Source of the DNA: Oscillospiraceae bacterium
GTDB taxonomy: Bacteria > Bacillota > Clostridia > Oscillospirales > CAG-272
Direction of reading: 5' to 3'
DNA: 59,705 bases
Assembly (NCBI GenBank): GCA_015064155.1
Contig: SVST01000017.1
Span: forward strand, 1-59,705
Part shown: positions 41,434-51,312 of the stretch, one piece after another
Layout: each line of letters begins with the position of its first letter
Position numbering within the stretch: the stretch's first letter is position 1
Notes under the pieces: generated by a model
The model's database searches: none
Told to the model about the DNA's origin: nothing
What the model saw: the letters and a program-made list of their open reading frames with translations, nothing else
Translations under genes and position numbers: made by a program

Positions 41434-42993
41434 ATGAAAACGTGCGGAAAACAGATTTGCTCTGTGCTTTGCCTTTTGCTGTGCCTTGTTTTTGCGTTGA
41501 ACGGTTGCGCAAAGCAGACCGATCCGATCGGCATTTCAAGTGCCGAGATCAATGCCAACGGAGAACTGGTTTTGCATTATTCCAACGGAACGAGGCAAAA
41601 TTTGGGTGTGGTCGTTGGCGAGGACGGCAAAGACGGCGAGGATGGAGAAGACGGTGCCGACGGAAAAGACGGAGTCGACGGTGAGGACGGAAAAGACGGA
41701 GTCGACGGTGAGGACGGAAAAGACGGTGTAGACGGCAAGGACGGCAAGGACGGCAAAGACGGTGTCGACGGCAAGGACGGCAAAGACGGTGTCGACGGCA
41801 AGGACGGTGTCGACGGCAAGGACGGTGTCGACGGCAAGGACGGTATCGACGGAAAAGACGGTGTCGACGGCAAAGACGGTGTCGACGGCAAGGACGGAGA
41901 GGACGGCAAAGACGGCAAGGATGCCGACGCTGTTTCTTCCGAGGCGGCTGCAAAAATGCTGCGCAATACCGTGAGCATCTATGCCGAATTCCGCGGAACC
42001 CCCGAGGGAACCGAAAGCACGCTTGTAACCTACCATAAGGCAGGCTCGGGTGTGATCTACCGCCCCGATGCCGAAAGCGGCAGTGCCTTTATTATCACCA
42101 ATCATCACGTGGTTTACGATCAATATTCAAGCTCTGCAACAAAGCGCGCTAAAGCGATTGAGGTGTACCTCTACGGTGCGGAATACAGCGACTACGCCAT
42201 TTCTGCCACCTACGTGGGCGGCACGATGGAGTATGACATCGCGGTTTTGCGGATCAAGGATAGTGATCTTTTAAAGGAGGTGCAGCCCGAGGGGGTTACG
42301 TGGGCTGACTCGGATCTCGTGCGTGCAGGCGAAAAGGTGGTTGCCGTCGGCAATCCCTTAGGCTTGGGAATTTCGATGACGACGGGCATCGTCAGCGTTG
42401 ATTCCGAGTACTGTGAGAGGTATCTTTCCGACGAGGTCACGTTAACGGTGACACGCGGGATACGGATCGATGCGGCGGTGAACGGCGGCAACAGCGGCGG
42501 CGGACTTTACAACGCACGGGGAGAGCTGGTGGGAATTGTCAACGCAAAGCTGATCGACGTCGAGATCGAGGGCGTCGGCTATGCGATTCCATCCACCGTT
42601 GCGCAAGCACTTGCCGATAACCTGATCGACCACTGCCTTGGAAAGGTAAAGAAAACGCTGTGCCTTTACAACGTGGAGTTTGAAGTTTCGTTCACGAGCT
42701 CCAAAGCCGTGTACGATGCCGAAACCGGCACGGTTTCGGTGGAAGAAACCGTGGAGATCGATTCTGTCACCGAGGACGGTATCTTCGACGGCTTACTGCA
42801 AGAGGGAGATCAGATTGTTTCCTTGTCGATCGGAGAACGCACCAAGACGGTAACACGCAGCTACCAGGTGGAGGATTTTTGTTGGAATCTTCGCGCGGGG
42901 GACACGCTTACCGTAACCGTTTTACGCGACGGGACCGAGATGGTATTCTCTGCGGTCATTCCCGCGGGCAACGCGATCAACGATATTGTCTGA
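41434..42993 (+). CDS. Collagen-like HtrA/DegP-type serine protease lipoprotein
   Basis: A 519-residue lipoprotein. The signal ends FALNGC (Cys25). Residues 62-163 are about 34 uninterrupted Gly-X-Y triplets of the GKDGVDGKDG type. Residues 175-400 form a trypsin-like protease domain: His225 in ITNHHVV, Asp268 in YDIAVL and Ser354 in GGNSGGGL make the full triad. A PDZ-like domain follows to the end (DGIFDGLLQEGDQIVSL, LRAGDTLTVTVLRDG). It should act outside the membrane, as HtrA proteins do in quality control, with the collagen-like stalk holding the protease away from the membrane. AAGGAGTTG precedes the ATG at 41434. The stalk DNA is highly repetitive, so its length may vary between strains. 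Confidence 0.9.
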   Translation: MKTCGKQICSVLCLLLCLVFALNGCAKQTDPIGISSAEINANGELVLHYSNGTRQNLGVVVGEDGKDGEDGEDGADGKDGVDGEDGKDGVDGEDGKDGVDGKDGKDGKDGVDGKDGKDGVDGKDGVDGKDGVDGKDGIDGKDGVDGKDGVDGKDGEDGKDGKDADAVSSEAAAKMLRNTVSIYAEFRGTPEGTESTLVTYHKAGSGVIYRPDAESGSAFIITNHHVVYDQYSSSATKRAKAIEVYLYGAEYSDYAISATYVGGTMEYDIAVLRIKDSDLLKEVQPEGVTWADSDLVRAGEKVVAVGNPLGLGISMTTGIVSVDSEYCERYLSDEVTLTVTRGIRIDAAVNGGNSGGGLYNARGELVGIVNAKLIDVEIEGVGYAIPSTVAQALADNLIDHCLGKVKKTLCLYNVEFEVSFTSSKAVYDAETGTVSVEETVEIDSVTEDGIFDGLLQEGDQIVSLSIGERTKTVTRSYQVEDFCWNLRAGDTLTVTVLRDGTEMVFSAVIPAGNAINDIV

Positions 42994-43009
42994 ATTTGAT
43001 ATAAAAGCA

Positions 43010-43047
43010 AGCGGCTCCGTTCACACGCGAACGGAGCCGCTTCTCTT
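43010..43047. terminator. Bidirectional terminator between the protease gene and valS
   Basis: AGCGGCTCCGTTC (43010-43022) pairs with GAACGGAGCCGCT (43029-43041), a perfect 13-bp stem. T-rich sequence follows on the plus strand, and TTGCTTTTATATC follows on the minus strand. Confidence 0.9.
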
Positions 43048-43060
43048 TGTTTATGATTTT

Positions 43061-45715
43061 TTACTGCAGCTTTTCCAGCGCCGCCTTGACACCCTCTAAG
43101 TTCTCGGTGTACTTGGCAAGCTTGGTGCGCTCGGCATCTACCACCGCTGCGGGAGCCTTTGCAACAAAGCTCTCGTTTGCCAGCTTTTTGTTGATGCGGT
43201 CGATCTCTGCCGTCAGCTTTGCCAGCTCGGCAGACAAGCGTGCACGCTCCTTTTCGGTGTCAACCAAATCGGAAAGCGGCAGATACAGGGTTGCCGAATC
43301 GGTGATGATCTGTACGGCGTTATCGGCACTGACCACGTCTGCGGCGAACGCTTCTTTGACCTCTACCTCGGAGGCGGAAGCCAGGCGAACGAAGAACGGG
43401 TGGGTCGATGCACCGAAGGACTCGGGATACTTGGTTGCAATGTAAACCTTTGCCTTGCGGGAGGGAACGACGTTCATTTCGTTGCGGCGCAAGCGAATTG
43501 CCTTGATGGCGGCAATCACGCGCGACAGCTCTTCGGATTCACGCGGGAAATTGAGGGAGGCGTCGGGGGCGGGATAGGATGCCATGACGATGCTTTCCGA
43601 ATCACCGTCGTGCGGCAGTGCTTGATAGATTTCCTCGGTGATGAAAGGCATGAAGGGATGCAGAAGCTTGAGAGTACCCGTCAGCACGTAGGAGAGGACG
43701 TTCTGCGCGATCAGGTTGCCGTCGGTATCCTTTTCGGACAGACGGCTCTTGGTAAGCTCAATGTACCAGTCGCAGAAAATATCCCAAACAAACTCGTAAA
43801 TGGCGGCAAGCGCAACACCAATCTCATAATGATCCAGCGCGCCCGTGACTGTTGCCACGGTTTTGTTGTATTCGGTCAAAATCCACTTATCCTCGGAGGA
43901 AAGGCGGTCGTTGCTCGGCAATTCAACCTTGTCGATGGTCAGATTCATGCGGACGAAGCGCGATGCATTCCACAGCTTGTTTGCAAAGTTGCGGGCTGCC
44001 TCCATCTTCTCGTCCGAGAAACGCATATCGTTTCCGGGGGAGTTACCCGTGGAGAGCGCAAAGCGGAGCGCGTCGGCACCGTATTTTTCGATGATCTCCA
44101 AGGGATCAATTCCGTTGCCCAGCGACTTGGACATTTTTCTGCCCTGCGCGTCGCGTACCAGACCGTGAATGAAAACGGTGTGGAACGGCTTTTCGCCCAT
44201 GTGCTCAAGCCCCGAGAAGATCATACGCGAAACCCAGAAAGTGATGATATCGTAGCCCGTGACCAGCACGCTCGTGGGATAATATTTTTTCAGATCCTCG
44301 GTGTTTTCGGGCCATCCCAGCGTGGAGAACGGCCAAAGAGCCGACGAGAACCAGGTGTCCAGCACGTCCTCGTCCTGACGGACCGCAGCACCGCACTTGG
44401 GACACGTGGTAATATCCTCCTTGGAAACGGTCATTTCTCCGCAAGCGTCGCAATAGAACGCGGGGATGCGGTGACCCCACCAAAGCTGACGCGAAATGCA
44501 CCAGTCGAGGATGTTGTTCATCCAGTTGAAGTAGTTTTTGGAGAAGCGTTCGGGAACGAAGCGGATCTCGCCGCTTTCCACCGCCTTGATGGCGGGCTCT
44601 GCCAAGGGCTTCATCTTGACGAACCACTGATCCGAGGTCATCGGCTCAACCGTGGTGCCGCAACGGTAGCAGACACCGACGTTATGATCGTGGGGAACGG
44701 TTTTAACCAGATAGCCGTCCGCCTCCAGATCGGCAACCAAAGCCTTGCGGCAGGCATAGCGATCCATTCCCTCGTATTTGCCCGCATTGGCATTCATGGT
44801 TGCGTCGTCGTTCATGACCTTGATCTGCTCAAGACCGTGACGCTGACCCACCTGGAAGTCGTTGGGGTCGTGTGCGGGGGTGATTTTCACACAGCCCGTA
44901 CCGAAGCCGATTTCTACGTAATCATCGGCAACGACGGGAATTTCTCTCTCAACGATGGGCAGAATCAGCGTTTTCCCGATGAGGTGCTTGGTAGCTTCAT
45001 CCTCGGGGTTGACTGCAACGGCGGTATCACCGAACATGGTTTCGGGACGCGTGGTAGCAATCTCCACGTAGCCGTCCTCGCCCTTGATGGGATACTTGAT
45101 ATGCCAGAAATGACCGGGCTGATCCTTATAATCAACCTCAGCATCGGAAAGAGCCGTCAAACAGCGGGGACACCAGTTGATAATGCGGTATCCGCGATAG
45201 ATCAGACCCTTGTCGTACAGATTGACAAAGACCTCGCGAACAGCGCGGGAGCAGCCCTCGTCGAAGGTGAAGCGTTGACGGGTCCAGTCGCAGGACGCGC
45301 CCAGCTTTTTGAGCTGACCCGTGATGCGTGCCTCGTATTTATCCTTCCATTGCCATACGCGCTCAAGGAATTTCTCTCTGCCGAGATCATAGCGGGAAAG
45401 TCCCTCTTCCTCGCGCAAACGCTCCTCTACCTTGATCTGTGTTGCGATACCTGCATGGTCGGTACCGGGAACCCAAACGGTATTGAAGCCCTGCATGCGC
45501 TTGTAGCGGACCAGGATGTCCTGCAGGGTTTCATCGAGCGCGTGACCCATGTGCAATTGACCCGTTACGTTGGGGGGCGGAATGACCACAGAGAAATGCT
45601 CGGCATTGTTGTTTTTGTCGGGCGTGAAATAGCCTTTTTCACACCATGTCTGATAAATTCGATCCTCAAACTCACCGGGGGCGTAGGTTTTCGGCAGCTC
45701 GTTGTATTGGTTCAT
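43061..45715 (-). CDS. valS: Valyl-tRNA synthetase
   Basis: Charges tRNA-Val and edits misactivated threonine. The 884 residues fit the bacterial enzyme. The class I HIGH-type motif is seen in [17 protein letters not shown] near residue 48, and the KMSKS loop is intact in [16 protein letters not shown] near 525. CP1 editing sequences [19 protein letters not shown] and zinc-type CDACGEM/CPKC pairs are present. A coiled-coil C-terminus ([20 protein letters not shown]) ends the chain. The ATG at 45715 has AGGAGG 6 nt upstream; a longer frame runs into the T-box leader and is not coding. Expression is controlled by that leader. Confidence 0.97.
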   Translation of the reverse strand: MNQYNELPKTYAPGEFEDRIYQTWCEKGYFTPDKNNNAEHFSVVIPPPNVTGQLHMGHALDETLQDILVRYKRMQGFNTVWVPGTDHAGIATQIKVEERLREEEGLSRYDLGREKFLERVWQWKDKYEARITGQLKKLGASCDWTRQRFTFDEGCSRAVREVFVNLYDKGLIYRGYRIINWCPRCLTALSDAEVDYKDQPGHFWHIKYPIKGEDGYVEIATTRPETMFGDTAVAVNPEDEATKHLIGKTLILPIVEREIPVVADDYVEIGFGTGCVKITPAHDPNDFQVGQRHGLEQIKVMNDDATMNANAGKYEGMDRYACRKALVADLEADGYLVKTVPHDHNVGVCYRCGTTVEPMTSDQWFVKMKPLAEPAIKAVESGEIRFVPERFSKNYFNWMNNILDWCISRQLWWGHRIPAFYCDACGEMTVSKEDITTCPKCGAAVRQDEDVLDTWFSSALWPFSTLGWPENTEDLKKYYPTSVLVTGYDIITFWVSRMIFSGLEHMGEKPFHTVFIHGLVRDAQGRKMSKSLGNGIDPLEIIEKYGADALRFALSTGNSPGNDMRFSDEKMEAARNFANKLWNASRFVRMNLTIDKVELPSNDRLSSEDKWILTEYNKTVATVTGALDHYEIGVALAAIYEFVWDIFCDWYIELTKSRLSEKDTDGNLIAQNVLSYVLTGTLKLLHPFMPFITEEIYQALPHDGDSESIVMASYPAPDASLNFPRESEELSRVIAAIKAIRLRRNEMNVVPSRKAKVYIATKYPESFGASTHPFFVRLASASEVEVKEAFAADVVSADNAVQIITDSATLYLPLSDLVDTEKERARLSAELAKLTAEIDRINKKLANESFVAKAPAAVVDAERTKLAKYTENLEGVKAALEKLQ

Positions 45716-45751
45716 GTAAAACCTCCTAAAAATAAATACAATTTGTGCGGA

Positions 45752-46003
45752 ACAAAAAAGAAAAGCCTCCTTCGTCCCTTTTATCAGGACGTGGAAGCAC
45801 GCGGTACCACCTGATTTCCCCGAAAAAACTCCGAGGCTCTCTTGCTCCGTAACGTGGAGGACCCGTTGCAGGCTACTTACAAGGGGGACCCCCGGTTCAC
45901 CGACACCGCTTGGGAGCGACTTCTGCCGACCGTGCCGCGAACTCGCACCAACCGTTCGCTCTCTGTGCGCCGTGTCCCGCATACTACTCTCCGTCATTGC
46001 GTT
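45752..46003 (-). promoter_or_regulatory. T-box riboswitch leader of valS
   Basis: On the minus strand the canonical T-box GGTGGTACCGCG lies at 45800-45811. It is followed by a terminator formed by GCTTCC...CGTCC with GGGACG...GGAGGC and a CTTTTCTTTTTT tail ending near 45752. Upstream, the stem I distal signature AGAGAGCGAAC ... GGTTGGTGCGAG is visible. GAAGTC near 45918-45923 offers GTC (45918-45920), a valine codon, as the specifier. Uncharged tRNA-Val would pair with the specifier and T-box bulge, form the antiterminator and switch valS on. Confidence 0.92.
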
Positions 46004-46009
46004 TTGAAC

Positions 46010-46038
46010 AGTATACCATATTTTTTTGAAAATGTCAA
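46010..46038 (-). promoter_or_regulatory. valS promoter
   Basis: On the minus strand TTGACA (46033-46038) and TATACT (46010-46015) are separated by 17 nt. Transcription should start near 46003, at the foot of T-box stem I. Confidence 0.85.
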
Positions 46039-46091
46039 CAAGTTTTCAAGAAAATCTTCGGTTGACGTGCGTTTCGTGAATCCAAGCTTTG

Positions 46092-46130
46092 AAAAGTCCG
46101 TGTCGGAAAACCGATGCTGCACGGACTTTT
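46092..46130 (-). terminator. Terminator of the methyltransferase gene
   Basis: AAAAGTCCGTG (46092-46102) is the exact reverse complement of CACGGACTTTT (46120-46130). The loop has a further TCGG/CCGA pairing. It lies 28 nt past the stop at 46158. Confidence 0.75.
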
Positions 46131-46157
46131 CGCCATAAGGGGTATCGTATCTGCCGC

Positions 46158-47171
46158 TTACGGATTCGGGGATTGGGGAATGCTTGGCGCAAGCTTCTTC
46201 AAAAACGCATCGGTGAGCAGCTCTCGGGGGTCGGCGCCGTGCAGGTTCATGGGGGTACGTGGGTCGTTTATCCGGTTCCAAACCATGTGTCGGAGCGAGG
46301 ACAAGAGGGTGGATTCGATCCAGTAGTCTACGTTCCGAAGCCCCCTTTGCTTTTCGATGCGGCAGATGGCAAGGTAAAGCTCCAATCCGTCGCTTTGATC
46401 GCGCCAAAGGTCGACAAAAATTGAGTCAAACGCTGTTTGGGGGAGCTCTTGCAGATAGGCAATCGCATCGGCTTCGATGACCGTGATCTTTTCACGGTGC
46501 GGAAATTGCGGCAACAGATGCTCGTTGAAAAGCGCGATGATACGGGGGTCGCGCTCGACGACCGTTACCGATGACACGCATTCGCGCTGCGCCGCGGAGA
46601 ACGCATAGTAACCAAGCCCCAAGCCAAGCGTCAAAACGCGACCGCGTGCGTGCGAAATCGGCTCGCACATGGTTTCGATTTCAAGTGGGGTGACCGTCAT
46701 CCATTCAATACCGTTTTCCAACACGGCGGGGAAGCGAAATTCTTCTTCAAAGTACCCGATCTGTGGGATCTCGCGCAGGTCGTCGGTGCACAGCAGGTGG
46801 TCGCAAATGAAAGGCTCGTAGGGGGCATAGCTGCTTTCCTTTAGTTCCCATGCGCCGCTTTTGACGCTTGGAAAACGCACGGCCCTGCAGTAGGGGTCGT
46901 TTTGATAGACGTCGGGATTCAAGCGGTGCAAGCCTTGGCAAAGATAGGTGTCCTCCAAGTGTGCGTGCTGCTCGTTTTGCTCGGTGTCCCAGCCCAGAAC
47001 CGCCGAGAACAGCGACAAATATGCTTCCTCCGTATCGACGCGACAGGTGCTTGCAATTTTACGGACGGTATCGGCGGTAATGACGCGCGGTTGCAGGTTG
47101 AGATAACGGCTGTAGCTTGCCGTTACCGTTTCGTTTTGCCGCATGATCTCGGCAAGACGCTCGTATTGCAT
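46158..47171 (-). CDS. Class I SAM-dependent methyltransferase-like protein
   Basis: A 337-residue protein. Residues 1-160 are of unknown fold, with a conserved-looking FDP-type FEEEFRFPAVLENGIEWMT stretch. From 170 a Rossmann-type SAM domain appears: motif I VLTLGLGLGYYAFSAA near 181, motif II VTVVERDPRIIALF, acidic motif ITVIEADAIAYLQ near 233 and FDSIFVDLW near 250. The last part resembles spermidine-synthase-like methyltransferases, but the catalytic motifs of aminopropyl transfer are not seen. Substrate unknown. GGGAGG lies 7 nt before the ATG, and it is a single-gene unit. Confidence 0.75.
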   Translation of the reverse strand: MQYERLAEIMRQNETVTASYSRYLNLQPRVITADTVRKIASTCRVDTEEAYLSLFSAVLGWDTEQNEQHAHLEDTYLCQGLHRLNPDVYQNDPYCRAVRFPSVKSGAWELKESSYAPYEPFICDHLLCTDDLREIPQIGYFEEEFRFPAVLENGIEWMTVTPLEIETMCEPISHARGRVLTLGLGLGYYAFSAAQRECVSSVTVVERDPRIIALFNEHLLPQFPHREKITVIEADAIAYLQELPQTAFDSIFVDLWRDQSDGLELYLAICRIEKQRGLRNVDYWIESTLLSSLRHMVWNRINDPRTPMNLHGADPRELLTDAFLKKLAPSIPQSPNP

Positions 47172-47207
47172 AAAGAAGCCTCCCGTTGCGAATTTATTTC
47201 CACGCTT

Positions 47208-47236
47208 ATTATAAACGATTTTACCAAAAAATGCAA
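47208..47236 (-). promoter_or_regulatory. Promoter of the methyltransferase gene
   Basis: On the minus strand TTGCAT (47231-47236) and TATAAT (47208-47213) are separated by 17 nt. Confidence 0.65.
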
Positions 47237-47385
47237 GTGCAAGTTGTTCAAAGGGGCGAATTTGATCTGGGCTCTCCTCTTGTTTACAATTTGTTCACAC
47301 AACCGAATAAGGGATTGACTATAATGATTCTAACAGTCGGACGATTCTATCATTCGTTCGATGAAAAACGTAAGGAGTAAAACCT

Positions 47386-50300
47386 ATGAAGAAGATTCTG
47401 TCAATCGTTTTGACCCTGTCGATGCTTCTCGGAATGGTTACGATGGTTGCTCCCGTCGCAAGTGCGGCAGAGGATACCACCGAGTACACCGAGGTTGCAA
47501 CGCTGGATCAGTTTGTTGCGGCACTGGCAGCGAAACAGAACATTAAGCTGACCGCTGACATCACGCTGAAGAAAAACACGAAGTATTTGCTGTACACCGC
47601 TACCACCCTCAACGGTAACGGTCACACCATCTACATCCCCGAGATGGACGGCAACATCAACTCGCCGTTTGCTTGGGAGCCCAACACGGCTCTGGGTGAC
47701 GGGATGTACGCAACTACCACGGTGAAAAACATCAATTTCGGTAGTGCGGATGATCCTTTCGTGCATCGCAACACCTCCCAAACCACGATGGCTTTGTTTA
47801 CCGGACTTTCGGCAAACTACAGTGTTGTGTTTGAGAACGTCAACCTGTACTACAATCTGATTACCCCCGTAGCGGTTACTGCCGGCGGCTTGATTTCCAG
47901 CACGGGCGGAAACATCACCTTTAACAGCTGTAACGTGTTCATTGAGAGCCACGACCTTTCCACCGCATCGGGCGGTATCGTCGGTACGATCTCTTCGACC
48001 GGTGTCGTAACCATGAACGACTGTAACGTATACGGCCGCGTATCCAACGAGGCAAGCACCGCGTCGGGATTCGTCGGTATGCTGCAGGGTAGCCTGGTGA
48101 TGAACAACTGCAAGAACTATGCAAACGTCGCAAGCACCTCTACTGCGGGTCAGAAGTTCGCGGTTGGCGGCTTGGTTGCATACGCAACGGCTTCGTTTAC
48201 CAAGCTGGAGCTGAACAACTGTATCAACTACGGTAACGTAGCGGGCGATCAGGCTGCGGGCGGCTTGATCGGTTACAGTGAAACCTCCTCCTCCGGCGCA
48301 CGCATCATGCTGAAGAACTGCGTCAACTACGGTAACGTAACGGCGTTCAACGGCAACGCAGCCGGCTTCGTCGGATATGCAAGAAAGCTCCAATTCAACA
48401 ATTGCGTCAACTTCGGTACCATTACCGGTTGGTGTATCGGCGGTTTCATCGGAAATGCCGATAACGTTTACTTCTATGATTGTATCAACGCGGGCGATAT
48501 CTACGGTGAGGCAAAGAAGGGTCAGAACTGCTGTGCCGGCGGATTTCTCGGCATTGCATATACCATCATTTTGCAGGACTGTGCGAATATCGGACTCGTT
48601 AATATGATGAGTGGTGCGGCTCACGGCTCGGGTAACTTCTTCAGCTACCTGTCCAGCACCGCAACCATGACCAATTGCTACGCGTTCGGTACCTTGGATT
48701 CGGTTACCGGATACCACGGTGTGATCGCAGGTACCTCCTCGCCCGGAACGGTTGTTTCTACGGGATGTAAGTATATCGATTGCGGCGCGTCTTTGGGACT
48801 CGTTGGAAGCGATTGCCAAAAGGTTACCGTTGAGGAAGCTCCCGCACTGATCAAGGCGGCTACCGGTCGTGATGCCATCGTTGGCAACGACGGGAAGATC
48901 GTTCTTGCAACTCCCAAGGTCAGCGGCGTACAAACCACCGAGCCCGAGGGCGGCAAGCAGAGCATCCGCGTGTTGGCAACCATGGGCAAGGCAACCGACG
49001 TGACCAAAACCGTAGGCTTTGACATCCGGTTCATTGATAACGGAGTTGTCGGCGATACGGTGACCTACTCTACCGACAAGGTCATGGTAGCCATCAACAA
49101 CAAGATCGGCGTTACCAGCGAAAAGATCTATGCGAACCGGATGTACGGTGACTTTATCTTCAGTGCAGAGGTGCGCAACGTTCCCACCACCGGAACCTTC
49201 GTCATCGAGGCAACTCCTTGGATCAGCGACGGAACCAACGCTTACTACGGCGAAACCAAAACCCTGACCTTTGTAAACGGAGAATATACCGAGAAAGTTA
49301 TGGATAAAACCGATAATTTGCCGAATCCGATCCTCTACGGATCTCCCCTGCCTCAAAAGGCAAACACCGCACTTTACAGAAAGTCGGTTCTCTTCTGCGG
49401 TGACTCGATCACCTACGGTACGCAGGATAGAGGCGTGTACGCTCCCACCAGAACCTGGGCGGGCAGAATCGCGTACGTTCACGATATGGATCACATCACC
49501 GCGGGTATTTCCAGTGCGTCTATTTCCGATTCCCGTTCGGCTTACAGTATCATCGTAGATCAGGTGGCAAAGTATAAGGATCGCGATTTCGACTTCATTA
49601 TGCTCCACGGCGGTGTAAACGATGCATGGGATAGCGTAGCACTCGGCACCGTAACCCCCGAAGGCACTACCACCTTTGACCGCAACACCTTTGCGGGCGG
49701 ACTTGAAAATCTGCTTTACAGCGTCAAGCAGTGGTTCCCCGATGCAAAGGTCGGTTATATCATCAACTTCTACGCACCCAACGAGATGAGTGGAACCGTA
49801 TCCGAAATGTCTGCGTACGTAGACATGATGAAGGTCATCTGCGATAAGTACGACGTTCCTTACGTTGACCTTTATAACAATCAGGAATTGACCGATGCGT
49901 TGCTGGTTACCTCTCGCGACAGCGAAACGCAGAAGACCTACCTGCCCGACCACATCCATCCCAATGCAGGCGGATACGATCTGATCTATCCTTACATTGA
50001 GGAATTCATGGAAACCGTATTGGCAGGCGGCGAATCCTCCAAGGAAACCGAGGAAAGCCTGAAGATCAACGGCGTTGATATCTCCAACTATCAGATCATC
50101 TACAAGGCACCCGCAGATGCGGCTACCCTGAAGAACTACTGGCGTCCCGAGTACGATGCGGCAAGAATTACCGCCGAGCGCTTGGCTGAACTGATCGAAG
50201 CCAAGTTTGGTGTCAAGGTTCCCGTATACTCCGACGCACACGCACCCGAAAAGGCATACGAGATTTTGGTTGGCGAAACCAACCGTGCGGCATCCTCCAA

Positions 50301-51159
50301 CGCGGCAGTCCCCACGCTGACCACCGACGACTACTACGTTGGCGTGATCGGCTCCAAGCTTGTGATCCGCGGCGGTGCCGACGGTACGACTTACCATGCG
50401 GTTGATGCCATCGAGTCTTACTTCAAGACCGCGGCTGCCGATAACGTTTACAACATGACGGTAAGAATGAATCAAACCGGCACGTATCATCTGGAGCGCG
50501 TTGCATTTATCGGTGACAGTATCACCTATGCCGCAATCTCCACCAATTATACGACAAACGGCGGTATGTTCGGTTATCCCAAGCAGTCGGGAAGAATCGA
50601 CTGGAGAGAAAGCGTAGTAACGCCTTACGGCTCTGCGGGAACCAAAATGACCGAGTACATGGGCATCGCACTTTGGACCACCTTCTGCAACGATGCAGAG
50701 GCAAATCCGTATGACGTTGTCGTAATCATGTTGGGTATCAACGATGCAAACGTAGCCGATAAGAACGGCGGATGGACTTCAAGTCTGACCACGTCCTTTA
50801 CGACCGCAATGCAGAACATGGTGAAGGCAATCGACACCATGAATCCCGATGCCGAGATCGTGATCATGACCTGCTGCGTACACTACCGTGTAGACGGTGC
50901 GGGCGGATATACCTCCATCGTATCCTCTGCAACTGTGGTTGAATTGCAGAAGAGCATTGCGTTGAGCTTGAAGAATGCGGGCTATAACGTACACCTGTAC
51001 GATATGAACGCATACTCCACCGAGAACACCACCAAGGCAATGTTCAACTCCGACCTCCTCCACCCCGCTGACGCAGGTCACGAGGTTCTGGCACGCGGTG
51101 TTGCAAAGATGCTGCAGATGCTCAGAGAGGGCAAGACCGACGAGTATTTGCTCTATTAA
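47386..51159 (+). CDS. Secreted beta-helix protein with two SGNH hydrolase domains
   Basis: A 1257-residue secreted protein. A cleavable signal peptide ends near APVASAAED. Residues 40-490 form a right-handed beta-helix of GLUG-like units (NNCINYGNVAGDQAAGGLIG, NCVNFGTITGWCIGGFIG). A beta-sandwich spans about 515-640. The first SGNH domain (about 665-880) has CGDSITYGTQ, HGGVNDAW and DHIHPNAGGYD. A domain like the N-terminal module of GH20/GH67 enzymes (about 890-1030, with the ITAERLAELIEAKFGVKVPV stretch) follows. The second SGNH domain (about 1037-1257) has FIGDSITYAA, MLGINDAN and DLLHPADAGHE. Both hydrolase domains keep their catalytic residues. It probably deacylates complex glycans outside the cell. 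AAGGAG precedes the ATG. A TATAAT at 47320-47325 has no clear -35. Confidence 0.88.
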   Translation: MKKILSIVLTLSMLLGMVTMVAPVASAAEDTTEYTEVATLDQFVAALAAKQNIKLTADITLKKNTKYLLYTATTLNGNGHTIYIPEMDGNINSPFAWEPNTALGDGMYATTTVKNINFGSADDPFVHRNTSQTTMALFTGLSANYSVVFENVNLYYNLITPVAVTAGGLISSTGGNITFNSCNVFIESHDLSTASGGIVGTISSTGVVTMNDCNVYGRVSNEASTASGFVGMLQGSLVMNNCKNYANVASTSTAGQKFAVGGLVAYATASFTKLELNNCINYGNVAGDQAAGGLIGYSETSSSGARIMLKNCVNYGNVTAFNGNAAGFVGYARKLQFNNCVNFGTITGWCIGGFIGNADNVYFYDCINAGDIYGEAKKGQNCCAGGFLGIAYTIILQDCANIGLVNMMSGAAHGSGNFFSYLSSTATMTNCYAFGTLDSVTGYHGVIAGTSSPGTVVSTGCKYIDCGASLGLVGSDCQKVTVEEAPALIKAATGRDAIVGNDGKIVLATPKVSGVQTTEPEGGKQSIRVLATMGKATDVTKTVGFDIRFIDNGVVGDTVTYSTDKVMVAINNKIGVTSEKIYANRMYGDFIFSAEVRNVPTTGTFVIEATPWISDGTNAYYGETKTLTFVNGEYTEKVMDKTDNLPNPILYGSPLPQKANTALYRKSVLFCGDSITYGTQDRGVYAPTRTWAGRIAYVHDMDHITAGISSASISDSRSAYSIIVDQVAKYKDRDFDFIMLHGGVNDAWDSVALGTVTPEGTTTFDRNTFAGGLENLLYSVKQWFPDAKVGYIINFYAPNEMSGTVSEMSAYVDMMKVICDKYDVPYVDLYNNQELTDALLVTSRDSETQKTYLPDHIHPNAGGYDLIYPYIEEFMETVLAGGESSKETEESLKINGVDISNYQIIYKAPADAATLKNYWRPEYDAARITAERLAELIEAKFGVKVPVYSDAHAPEKAYEILVGETNRAASSNAAVPTLTTDDYYVGVIGSKLVIRGGADGTTYHAVDAIESYFKTAAADNVYNMTVRMNQTGTYHLERVAFIGDSITYAAISTNYTTNGGMFGYPKQSGRIDWRESVVTPYGSAGTKMTEYMGIALWTTFCNDAEANPYDVVVIMLGINDANVADKNGGWTSSLTTSFTTAMQNMVKAIDTMNPDAEIVIMTCCVHYRVDGAGGYTSIVSSATVVELQKSIALSLKNAGYNVHLYDMNAYSTENTTKAMFNSDLLHPADAGHEVLARGVAKMLQMLREGKTDEYLLY

Positions 51160-51177
51160 ATCAAATAACGTTTCTTC

Positions 51178-51205
51178 AAAAGGGAGTGCTTCGGCACTCC
51201 CTTTT
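51178..51205 (+). terminator. Terminator of the dual-SGNH gene
   Basis: AAAAGGGAGTGC and GCACTCCCTTTT form a 12-bp stem closed by a TTCG tetraloop. The T-rich right arm supplies the tail. Confidence 0.9.
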
Positions 51206-51247
51206 CGTCGTGTAAACAAGAAACAATCCGTTTAAGAAAAATTAGAA

Positions 51248-51276
51248 TTGACAAAGTGCTCTTAAAATGGTATAAT
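51248..51276 (+). promoter_or_regulatory. Promoter of the TerB-N/ATPase/helicase operon
   Basis: TTGACA (51248-51253) and TATAAT (51271-51276) are perfect with a 17-nt spacer. The leader is short (about 30 nt). Such a promoter suggests steady expression, unless a repressor encoded elsewhere acts on it. Confidence 0.85.
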
Positions 51277-51312
51277 AATATAATACAAGAATTTGCAAAA
51301 GGGGGTGTGATC

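Noticed and set aside
41536-42123. Proline/serine/arginine-rich frames opposite the collagen-like repeats
   Set aside because: Any frame across a Gly-Lys-Asp-Gly repeat gives repetitive peptides; only the plus strand frame continues into a protease domain.
43400-45814. Long open frame (804 codons) on the plus strand opposite valS
   Set aside because: Antisense shadow of a GC-biased gene; also runs into the T-box leader, and its peptide has no recognisable domain.
45716-45997. 94-codon N-terminal extension of valS
   Set aside because: It is the T-box leader read as protein.
47401-50490. 1029-codon frame opposite the dual-SGNH gene
   Set aside because: Shadow of repetitive, codon-biased DNA; the plus strand has a signal peptide and catalytic motifs.
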